Assembly (NCBI RefSeq): GCF_014217565.1
Contig: NZ_CP043661.1
Location: forward strand, 2,170,001 to 2,234,000
Direction of reading: 5' to 3'
From: Kribbella qitaiheensis
GTDB taxonomy: Bacteria > Actinomycetota > Actinomycetes > Propionibacteriales > Kribbellaceae
Length of the DNA stretch: 64,000 nt
Shown: positions 57,101-64,000 of the stretch, one piece after another
How positions within the stretch are numbered: the stretch's first letter is position 1
Layout of the letters: each line of letters begins with the position of its first letter
Notes under the pieces: model-generated
Database searches by the model: none
What the model was told of the DNA's origin: nothing
What the model saw: the letters and a program-made list of their open reading frames with translations, nothing else
Translations under genes and position numbers: made by a program

Positions 57101-58961
57101 CCAGCGCATCAGCCGTCAGCGTGATCTGCCGATCACGGTCATCGTCGGCAATCCCCCCTACTCGGTGGGTCAGGCCTCGGCCAACGACGACAACGCCAAC
57201 ACCGTGTATCCGACCATCGATGCAGCGATCCGCGAAACCTACGCCGCGAAGTCGGCGACGAGTTCGATTCGCGGGCTCTACGACTCATACGTTCGGGCGA
57301 TCAAGTGGGCCTCCCTACGCATCGGCGACCGCGGGGTCATCGCCTACGTCACCAACGGCGGCTTCCTAAACTCGAACTCCGCCGACGGGATGCGAAAATC
57401 ACTTCACGAAGAGTTCGCTGGTATCCACGTGTTCAATCTGCGCGGCAACCGTCGCAACGCCGGCGCCGAGGGTCGACCGATATTCGAGGCATACGCCAAA
57501 GGCTCTGGTGGATCCATCGCAGGTATCGCGATCGTGGTGCTGGTCAAGGACACGTCTCGTCCCGGCCCGGCAGAACTGCACTATGCGCAGGTGGGCGACT
57601 TCACTACTGCGAAGGAGAAGGTCTCCGAGATCGTCGAGGCAGGTTCGATCTTGGGCACTGGGTCACTTCGCATCACACCTGACGAGCACGGTGACTGGCT
57701 GGACCAGCGACGCGAGGAGTTTGGTGGCTTCCTGCCTCTGCACACAAAGGCCGGCGTGTCGATATTCGCCGTAACCTCGAAGGGACTCACCACCAACCGG
57801 GATGCCTGGGTCTACAACTCCTCGGCAGCAGAGCTGACGGCGAGCGTGGACCGCCTCGTCAGCACCTACCAGGGCGCCTTGGCGGAGGGACTCAGCGAAC
57901 GGGACATACCACGCGATCCACGTCTGATCAGCTGGTCGCGCCGACTCCTTGCCCGGTTCTCACAAGGTCAGCCGATCACCGCCGATTCGTCATCGCATCG
58001 GATCGCATGCTACCGGCCGTTCCAGCTGCAACATGTGTACTTCTCGGCCGCGCTGAACGAGGACCGCCGAAGGTTGCCGAGTGCATTTCCGACGCCCAAT
58101 CACGACAACTACGGCTTCCTGCTGACAGGGGTATCGTCGCACTACGAGTTCAGCGTGATCGCGACCGACCGGTTGCCCGATCTGCACCTACTTGATACTG
58201 GGCAGTTCTTTCCTCGGTGGGTCTGGGAGCCACTCACCGCTCAGGAGGGCACTCTGGACCTGGCCTTCGGCGTCGAGGAGGAGGGCGGCGTCGGCGGGTA
58301 CCGGATGGTTGACAACATCACCGACGAGGCGCTGGCAAAATTCCGGCAATCCTATCCAGATCAGTCCGTCACGAAGGACGACGTCTACTTCTACTGCTAT
58401 GGCTTGTTGCACTCGCCGGTGTACCGGAAGACCTATGCTGCGGACTTGAAGAAGCTACTGCCTCGAGTGCCCCTGGTCCGGGACTTCCGCGGCTTCGTCC
58501 GCGCCGGGCGCGGACTGTCGAACCTTCACCTCGGCTATGAGTCGGTGACGCCGTATCCTTTGGGCGGACTCGACGCTGCTGGCCAAGGCGATGGAGATGA
58601 TTACCGGTATTACCGGGTCGAGAAGATGCGGCCAGGAACCCCCAGCGCTGAGCAGAAAACCGCAGGGGAAAAGGCGGACCGCAGCACAGTCATCTACAAC
58701 GATCACATCACGCTAGACGGCATCCCGGAAGATGCACACCGATACCGGCTGGGACCCCGGACGGCATTGGAATGGGTCCTGGAGCGCTACCAGGTGCGCA
58801 CCGACAAGAACTCCGGGATCGTTAATGATGCAAACCGGTGGTCTATCGAGGTAGACGACCCGCGCTACATCATCGACCTGGTCGGTCGGGTCGTGACCGT
58901 TTCCGTGGAGACCATGAAGATCATCGATGTCTTGCCCGATCTGGAGATCGTCGAACCTTGA
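54135..58961 (+). CDS. Type ISP single-chain restriction-modification enzyme (LlaGI/LlaBIII-like)
   Basis: 1608 residues from ATG 54135; ATG 54144 (MVTIHEVLEQL) has better spacing to GGAAGG. In order: an Mrr-like nuclease with GRPDTGIDLVAA and AIQCKFYDP (61-88); a DEAD-type translocase with ACGTGKT (about 195), DEAHRTT (about 324), LYMTATPR and SVGRVMRKAP; an adenine methylase with DGFTGTGTF (about 893) and VGNPPYSVG (about 1004); and a C-terminal target-recognition domain of about 450 residues. Length and order match type ISP enzymes, which translocate from a methylatable site and cut. All catalytic motifs are present, so it is probably active. Confidence 0.9.
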   Translation: MRPMVTIHEVLEQLRATALDERDKGDKFERLVASYLRSDPEWTARFSEVWLWSQWPGRQGRPDTGIDLVAANRDRDDYTAIQCKFYDPSHKVAKADIDSFVASSGRVEFSDRYIFDTAADWSDNAKHALEGLAVPVQRIDIGYLSEARVDWSQFSWTTPEVLVPTGPKVLPPHQQRALDDVRRGYLEHDRGKLVMACGTGKTFTSLRIAEDLVGVGGSVLFLVPSIQLLSQSLREWMAEASLDIRPFAVCSDVRVGRRVNSDDADMSIIDLTEPATTDAAALLARMTSGRHATDRMKVVFATYQSIDVVAKAQQAGLDAFDLIICDEAHRTTGVTIAGTDESHFVRVHDNDYLKAAKRLYMTATPRVFGEEVRRKALDAEAILADMGDAGTYGPELHRLGFGDAVEADLLTDYKVLVLAVDESYVAENFQGAMAHGGEIALGDAAKLIGCWNGLSKHYGSASTEIEDRAPMRMAVAFAKDIKASKIAASSFPALIDRALQDEAANGAVRNQLRVEAAHVDGTMGIHERNMHLAWLRDKTPDDVCRVLTNARCLSEGVDVPALDAVLFLTPRGSQVDVVQSVGRVMRKAPGKELGYIILPIVVPSGVSPEEALRDNERYKVVWQVLQALRSHDDRFHAMINQIELNKNKTNRLVIDDVTPRPEAERPHENPSNEGDQSSQLTLDYGFEGFRDAMYARIVQKVGERRYWETWARDVSDIAQAHITRIQGLLADPESPPAREFEAFLAGLQGNLNESISHSEAVEMLAQHLVTRPVFEALFEGYDFTAHNPVAQTMELMLRSLDEHNLGAENDKLERFYASVRRRVEGVRDADGKQRVIVELYDKFFATAFKKTVDRLGIVYTPIEIVDFILKSTDEVLRQEFGQGLSDEGIHILDGFTGTGTFIVRLLQSGLISPHDLARKYAQELHANEMLLLAYYIAAVNIETTYAALAIDGGEDPGSYKPFPGLVLTDTFQSYEDGDRDDLHIFPENNQRISRQRDLPITVIVGNPPYSVGQASANDDNANTVYPTIDAAIRETYAAKSATSSIRGLYDSYVRAIKWASLRIGDRGVIAYVTNGGFLNSNSADGMRKSLHEEFAGIHVFNLRGNRRNAGAEGRPIFEAYAKGSGGSIAGIAIVVLVKDTSRPGPAELHYAQVGDFTTAKEKVSEIVEAGSILGTGSLRITPDEHGDWLDQRREEFGGFLPLHTKAGVSIFAVTSKGLTTNRDAWVYNSSAAELTASVDRLVSTYQGALAEGLSERDIPRDPRLISWSRRLLARFSQGQPITADSSSHRIACYRPFQLQHVYFSAALNEDRRRLPSAFPTPNHDNYGFLLTGVSSHYEFSVIATDRLPDLHLLDTGQFFPRWVWEPLTAQEGTLDLAFGVEEEGGVGGYRMVDNITDEALAKFRQSYPDQSVTKDDVYFYCYGLLHSPVYRKTYAADLKKLLPRVPLVRDFRGFVRAGRGLSNLHLGYESVTPYPLGGLDAAGQGDGDDYRYYRVEKMRPGTPSAEQKTAGEKADRSTVIYNDHITLDGIPEDAHRYRLGPRTALEWVLERYQVRTDKNSGIVNDANRWSIEVDDPRYIIDLVGRVVTVSVETMKIIDVLPDLEIVEP

Positions 58962-59225
58962 AACGGGCCCTCAAATCAGTTGCTAAAGGCAAGGAGTTCG
59001 AATCGAAGGACCCTGCCGCCGCTACCTTCTTTCGCTGAAGTACACGGGTTTGAATGAGCTGTGCGGGGACGAACGCGGCGGCTATCGATTGGACCTCAGG
59101 CAGACAGTCGCGATCCCCGGCCTCACATATACTTTGGATGCCCGGGTTGACAGAGTACCTGGCAGGCTCCATAGTCGATACATCCCGATACGCAAGGTAT
59201 CAGGTATTCGAATTGGTGGCATCTA

Positions 59226-59762
59226 ATGATCATCATCACTCTTGGACCTGAGCGGACGCTCGAAGCAGGAGAAGACGACCTTGGCCGCGATCGCGTGGGC
59301 TACAGCTCAACGATGAGCCCTGGCGCGCTGTACGACGCCAACCACGGCACGTGGCACCTGGGCGAGCGGGCAAGCCGGGAGCGCTACGCCTTGGTCACCT
59401 TCGAGGGAAGTGTGGTTCAGGCCATCGGCATCAACTACGTCGAGCCGGTGGCTGGAACGTATGCTGGCCGGGAGACCTCCAAGCGTTCAGTCATCCATGG
59501 CGACATCTTGACCGAAGGCCACCCAGTCCACGACAGGTATGTCGGCCGCCCCTCCCCCATTCCACCGCAGCGCAACCCGGTCGGCTACTTCGACGCTCCC
59601 GAAGACCACACGCAATGCCTGTGCGGCTGCGGTGAGCCGACACCGGCTGGCAAGGACTTCGTTCCCGGGCACGATCAGACCGCCCTGCACGATCGGGTAC
59701 GTCAGGTCGGGACGGTTAAGGAGTTCATCGAATGGTTCGACAATCTCCGCAAGCCATTCTGA
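59226..59762 (+). CDS. Hypothetical protein with CxCGCG zinc-like motif
   Basis: 178 residues. The N-terminal half reads like a small alpha/beta domain (RYALVTFEGSVVQAIGINYV). The C-terminal part has CLCGCGEPTPAGKDFVPGHD followed by QTALHDRV, a recurrent cysteine/histidine motif in actinomycete proteins linked to DNA modification and HNH-like contexts. It follows the restriction gene after 264 bases that hold no supported gene. Role in the defence island is possible but unproven. Confidence 0.55.
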   Translation: MIIITLGPERTLEAGEDDLGRDRVGYSSTMSPGALYDANHGTWHLGERASRERYALVTFEGSVVQAIGINYVEPVAGTYAGRETSKRSVIHGDILTEGHPVHDRYVGRPSPIPPQRNPVGYFDAPEDHTQCLCGCGEPTPAGKDFVPGHDQTALHDRVRQVGTVKEFIEWFDNLRKPF

Positions 59763-59946
59763 CTGGAGCCCTGGCAATCGGCTGCAGGGCTGCTGCAGGC
59801 CAGCCGGAGGTGTCTCGGGGTTCGTCGGCCCCGAGGTCGGGGGCCACAGAAATCGACTCGCGTCGCCGGCACCTAACGCAGACGCGGCCGACATCCAGTT
59901 TCCTGATGTCTGGAAGGGCGTCACCCTGGCGCAGGGCTGTTTCAGT

Positions 59947-62515
59947 TCACGGTTCGTTCAGCTCGGATGTGTTCTCTCCGTGGTTGTGTGGGTGGTCGAG
60001 ATCGGAGCGTTCCGCGAGGTGCAGTGGCACCGGCTTCTTGGTCCGGTCATCCCAGGCAGCCGCCTGATGGCACAGCCTGGCTGTGAGTTCTACAAGGACT
60101 TTTGGTTGCCAGGATCCTGCTCGTGCGATCGTGATCTCGATCATGGTGAGCCCGTGCCAGTCTTCGGCGTGGAACTTCGCTTGATCGGTCGGCAGTGTCC
60201 ATCGGGTGTATTTGGCCCCGGTTTTTGCTCCGATCGATTTGCCCCGGTAGGTCTTGGACGCTTGCGCTAGGACCCAACTGCCTGTTCCGTTCTCGCTGTG
60301 TCCATATATCTGCATCTGTGGCAGCGCCGGTTGATGAGGGTCGGCTACCGGCGTGCCGTGTCCGCGATGGGTGGCTTGCGGAACCCTCTGTCCGCTGGCG
60401 CAGCGAACCACTGCAAGGTCTGGGTGGTTAAGGGAGTCGCCGGGCAGCGGTCCGCGGCCGAGAGCTGTGTCGTTGAGACCGGACCAGAGCCCTTTGCAGG
60501 ATTCGGCGTCAACGAACAGCACCACGGGTCGGTCACTGGGAAACTCGGCTGTCTGTAGCGCCTGTTCAACGTAGGCCTGCACGGCTTCGCGCTTGTCGAC
60601 TGTGCGGGACAGTTCCGCCATTCCGATGGGACCGGTGTAGTACTCGGCGTTAGCCTCGCGGTAGCTCAACCACGGCTGGCCTGGCTTGCCCGCACTCTTA
60701 ACTCGCCATGGCTGGTTCAGGTCTGCTTCGGCATGAAGCGCCGTGAGACGAATTACGAGGCTGTTGGCGGGTTTGTAGCCATTGCGTTGTCGTCGTGGCG
60801 TGTCCTGCCGGATATGGATCCCCACCAGGATCGCCGACCGATCCAGCGTCACCGTGTCACCCTTCACCATGGCCTGCCCCAGGCGGTCGTCGATCACGCC
60901 GGCCCTGGCGAAAGAGATCTCGCATTGCGCCGATTGCCGGATAGTCGGAAGCCTGCTTCGGCTTGACTGTCGTTTCGTTGCCCTGCGCATCTTTTGTCTT
61001 CGCCTTGTTGGCTGCTTTCGGCTTGGCGGGGGTCCAGTTGGAGTTGATGAACTGGCTGACGATTCCTTGTTCGCCCAGGAGGCGCCGAACGATCGGCTTC
61101 GCATCGTCCTTTGGCGGGTCTTTGGGATCCCAGAAGGTCTCGGCCAGAGCAGCGACGCCGGTCCCCGGCTGTGCCTTCAGCCAAGCCTGATCGTTGAGGA
61201 CACGAGACTGTGGGCCGTGATCGAGGATGTCGCCAGCCTCGGCCATGACGACGCTCAGTCTACCGGTCAGCTGAATAGTTTGACCGTCGGGGATTCCTGC
61301 CAGCGAGGTGTCCGGGGCAGCACTGTAGGTGGCCATGACTTCTTGCATGCGTCGACGAACGGTCGATGTGGAGTACAGGCAGACGATGCGCAGGTGCTGC
61401 AGGCCGCTGGCCAGTACCGCTTCGTCGATCTTGGCTGCCGGGATGGGGTGGTCGTCGAATGCCTTGACACTCATCGCGGTCTTGGCATAGCGCAGGGGCT
61501 GGATACCGAGCTGCCGTGTCGCGTGCCGGCCTAGCTGGTAAAGGAATCTAACTCCGGGTCCCTTGCCAGTGGGGTGAAACAGAGGGGTGCCAATCGCCCG
61601 AACCGGTCCAGCCTCAGCCCCGAATTCGGCGGGAAGCGTGATCGCGTTAAGGCCCAGGGCGTCGATGACATCTGCGACGTGGCCTTTGACCCGTGCATGG
61701 TCTCGTCCTATTTTCGGGTAGGGAGACAGGATCGGAAGCCTGAGGACCGGATCAGCCGGGTCGACGCCTCTGTCGATATAGGCATTTTTGGCGAATGACC
61801 ATGTCGGGAGGTGACGGGCCACGTGGCCATCGAGGCTGAGGTAGAAGTTCGCTGCACCAGGCACCGTGACGACGGCTGTCGAAACATACTGCGTGGCATG
61901 GCCAGTCCTGGTCTGCCCGGACGGCAGGCTGATCGGGTGATCGAAGGCAAGAAGGTTGCCCTCGGTGTCCATTCGCAGCTCAATGGGGTAGGTGCCGTCG
62001 ATGAGCAGCGGTTCGGCGGCGATCCGGCGGGCAAGTTCCCAGCGGGCAGCCTCATAGAACCAGCCAGGCGCTGAGACTGTCTGGGTTACCTCGTCGCGCT
62101 CGATGAAGTCGGCGAGGTTCTTGATGCGCGGCGTGATGCCGACTGGCAGCAGCGCGGCGAGCGTGTCAGAGGCGTGGTCGCCGGTAGTCAGCTGCTCGAA
62201 TTTCCGGATCGCGGTGTGCAAGACCCAGGGGTCGATCGGTTGGGTCGTGATGAGCAGGGCTTCGCTGTCGCGGATGCCTTTGCGACCGGGAAACAGGGTT
62301 ACTGGCTGGCCGGTGACAGCGGTCAGGGCGACGGTGAGGGCTGTGTAGCTAGGCAAGACTTCGTCGCGCGCCAGGCGGTTCTGCAGGATCTTGGTCACGC
62401 CGTCCCAGCCGGCCAGGAAGTCCGGGCTCATGGGATAGATCGCAACGGTTCCCAGCGATTGAGGGTCGATCTCGTAGGCGAGGGTGTGCAAGCCCTTGGC
62501 GAGGTCAGTCGTCAT
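59947..62515 (-). CDS. pPIWI-RE protein (MID-PIWI/RNase H-like), one apparent frameshift
   Basis: About 855 residues. The first frame runs from ATG 62515 (MTTDLAKGLHTLAYEIDPQS) to about 60906; removing one G of CAGGGCCGG at 60901-60906 joins DLFRQ to AGVIDDRLGQAMVKGDTVTL in the other frame, which continues to 59947. Length, order and the C-terminal RNase H-like part (VVLFVDAESCKGLWSGL; IYGHSENGTGSWVLAQASKT) fit the pPIWI-RE family, the prokaryotic Argonaute-related protein of a three-gene defence module with a DinG-type helicase and a nuclease. Its start overlaps the helicase stop by 11 bases. Confidence 0.75.
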
Positions 62516-63998
62516 AGTGTTCGTCAGCTTCCTGTCGCTGGTCGGCAAAGGTGAAGATCGCTTGGAGGGTGTCGCCGTACAGCGACTGCATGAGGTCTAG
62601 CTGGCCTTCGTCGCGCCAGTTGTCGCGGATCTGGTGGATGAGGCTGGGGAGGTCCGATCTTCCGCTGGTGTCGTGGAAGGCGTAGTCGACCAGGTGGATC
62701 TCGGCGTTGTCGCCGCCGCGCCTTGCACGGCCTGCCAACTGGATGAGTCCGTTGAGGATTTCCTTGGCGATAGCGATCTGCACCGCGGTGGGCAGCGCAC
62801 GGAAGTACGGCAGGCTGCGGAAGATGCGGTCGAAGGCCCGGGCTGCTTCGATGCGCATGTTCTCCAGCACCTCGGCGGGCGCGTCGGTGGCAGTGGAGAT
62901 GGCGTGAATGTCGGCGTTGACGTGGGCGAGCAGTTCAGCCGGCTCATCCATGACCGGGATGGGGCGGATCACGAGCCAGACGGATCCGATCTGGGAGCGG
63001 CCGTCGCGGTCGACGATGTTGAGTCCGCGTTCGGTTCGCGCCAGTGGTGCGATCAGGACGGATCCGGGCTCGGTTCCGACCGTGCGGCCGAACTCCTCCA
63101 GACGATCTGCCGGCACCTCGGTCCAGCGTGCGGTCAGCCGTGGTCCTTCCGGGGCATCAGCCGGGCGTACCCCCAAGACGATGCGTTCGGCGGGGACGCC
63201 TGCGGCGGACAGGCCGATCGCGAGGTCTTCTGCGCCTTCATAGGCTGTGGTGGCGAGCAGCAGCCGGGCCCGACGCGCCGTTTCAGGGTTGCTCAGCAGG
63301 TCGGTGATTTTGTTGTCCAAGTGCTGGATCCAGAGCAGCTTGCCCAGCTTGGTCATGGTCGCGCGGCGTTCCTTACCGCTGGTTCCGGACACGCGCAGGA
63401 ACTCCAGTTCCTCGTCGCTGACCGGGGTGGCGTGAATGGTGAGTCCACCGGTCACATCGTCGGGGACCCACCACGTCGGCTGGACATGGACATGGTGGTG
63501 GGGCGCGCCCGGGAAATAGCCCGTCGCCGACAACCCGACCACGATACGGCTGCGCCCCGTGTGGGCCCTGGCTGTGAGGTCTCCCAAGGTCACCACGTAC
63601 GTGTGCGGGTCACCACCGAACCCGCTGACCCGCAAAGAGGTGTCCCACGGCCGGTCGTCGTCGTGGAGCTCGGTGAACGCGAACAACACCCGGCCCATCG
63701 GCCCGTAAGGAACCGCTCTCCAGGTGGCGAACTGACCCAGCGCATCAGCGATTTCCGTGGCCGCCTTGACACCTGAGGCGTGGAGTTGGGGTGCTGCGTA
63801 GACCATGGACATCAGGCACTTGCGCAATGTCTCCAGATGCGCGCGACGTATCAGCCGATCTGCGACCAGTACTCGCATGTCCTCGCTGTCTAGGCGGCTA
63901 ACAGGGTAGGGGTGATCCTTGAGCATGCCGGCGAGGAGCTCACGGCCGACCATGAACAGATCGCCTCCGCTGGCGGGGCTGGTCAACGTCGTCAACAC
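62505..63998 (-). CDS. pPIWI-RE-associated DinG-type helicase, C-terminal part (partial)
   Basis: The frame is open to the window edge, so about 497 C-terminal residues are seen. Helicase features: VVGLSATGYFPGAPHHHVHV (SAT motif of domain 1), RRARLLLATTAYEGAEDLAI, and the late motif LIQLAGRARRGGD (Q-x2-GR-x-R). This matches the helicase of the pPIWI-RE module, which is thought to unwind target DNA for the PIWI protein. The third component, a restriction-type nuclease, would lie beyond 64000. Confidence 0.75.
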   Translation of the reverse strand: MLTTLTSPASGGDLFMVGRELLAGMLKDHPYPVSRLDSEDMRVLVADRLIRRAHLETLRKCLMSMVYAAPQLHASGVKAATEIADALGQFATWRAVPYGPMGRVLFAFTELHDDDRPWDTSLRVSGFGGDPHTYVVTLGDLTARAHTGRSRIVVGLSATGYFPGAPHHHVHVQPTWWVPDDVTGGLTIHATPVSDEELEFLRVSGTSGKERRATMTKLGKLLWIQHLDNKITDLLSNPETARRARLLLATTAYEGAEDLAIGLSAAGVPAERIVLGVRPADAPEGPRLTARWTEVPADRLEEFGRTVGTEPGSVLIAPLARTERGLNIVDRDGRSQIGSVWLVIRPIPVMDEPAELLAHVNADIHAISTATDAPAEVLENMRIEAARAFDRIFRSLPYFRALPTAVQIAIAKEILNGLIQLAGRARRGGDNAEIHLVDYAFHDTSGRSDLPSLIHQIRDNWRDEGQLDLMQSLYGDTLQAIFTFADQRQEADEHYDD

Positions 63999-64000
63999 CG

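Noticed and set aside
58985-59040. GAGTTCGAATCG, reminiscent of a tRNA T-loop and a possible integration site
   Set aside because: The flanking bases do not form a five-pair T-stem and no acceptor, D or anticodon arm can be drawn.
1-64000. CRISPR arrays, rRNA or complete tRNA genes
   Set aside because: No regularly spaced repeats and no recognisable rRNA or tRNA structure were seen on reading both strands; a dedicated search could still find a divergent tRNA.

Overview
The window is high-GC DNA with dense, often overlapping genes, many GTG starts and strong third-position GC. This fits an actinomycete; I cannot name the genus. There is no rRNA, no convincing tRNA and no core housekeeping operon. 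The content (actin-like segregation protein, SSB, type IA topoisomerase, VirB4/VirB6-like transfer proteins, IS elements, toxins, restriction systems) points to a large conjugative plasmid or integrated conjugative element with its accessory cargo.

Layout. 1-1.5 kb: end of a ParM-like gene, a small DNA-methylase-like gene and gene fragments. 1.7-10.8 kb: one minus-strand run of translationally coupled metabolic genes (HAD phosphatase, radical-SAM-like protein, phosphoketolase-like ThDP enzyme, enolase-superfamily enzyme, unknown protein, second HAD, methyltransferase, creatininase-family protein, PhyH-type oxygenase, YrdC-like protein). It faces a divergent XRE/DUF5919 regulator with a Nudix gene, followed by a convergent HD hydrolase. 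12.8-15.7 kb: decayed DUF3024 and NADAR genes and a complete IS3-family element. 15.7-16.5 kb: RelA/SpoT-like HD hydrolase.

16.6-28.6 kb: a minus-strand toxin module. A zinc-ribbon protein, a membrane protein with a Ser/Thr-rich tail and a HerA/FtsK-type ATPase lie directly upstream of a long disordered protein ending in a restriction-endonuclease-fold toxin domain. Candidate immunity genes follow, then a second toxin with a related N-terminus and another C-terminus, an array of related immunity-like genes and a fused toxin/immunity protein. Pieces of the ATPase 3' end and of the first toxin between the cassettes look like recombination scars.

29-30.6 kb: an IS256-type element that truncates a small zinc-ribbon gene. 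31-38 kb: a minus-strand series of small plasmid genes around an SSB. 38-49.7 kb: a divergent plus-strand transfer block with an RHH regulator (its probable operator also lies before the topoisomerase gene), a coiled-coil protein, topoisomerase, phosphoesterase-like protein, a VirB3/PrgI-like membrane protein and a VirB4-like/VirB6-like ORF whose VirB4 part has lost its Walker motifs.

49.8-64 kb: a defence island with a multi-repeat DEAH helicase ending in a transposase-type DUF4096 domain, a lipoprotein, a single-chain type ISP restriction-modification enzyme and the pPIWI-RE genes, cut by the window edge. At least eight otherwise well-preserved genes carry a single-base frameshift, mostly in G/C runs. 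This suggests either recent decay or residual indel errors in the assembly; I give full gene spans and mark where the frame changes.
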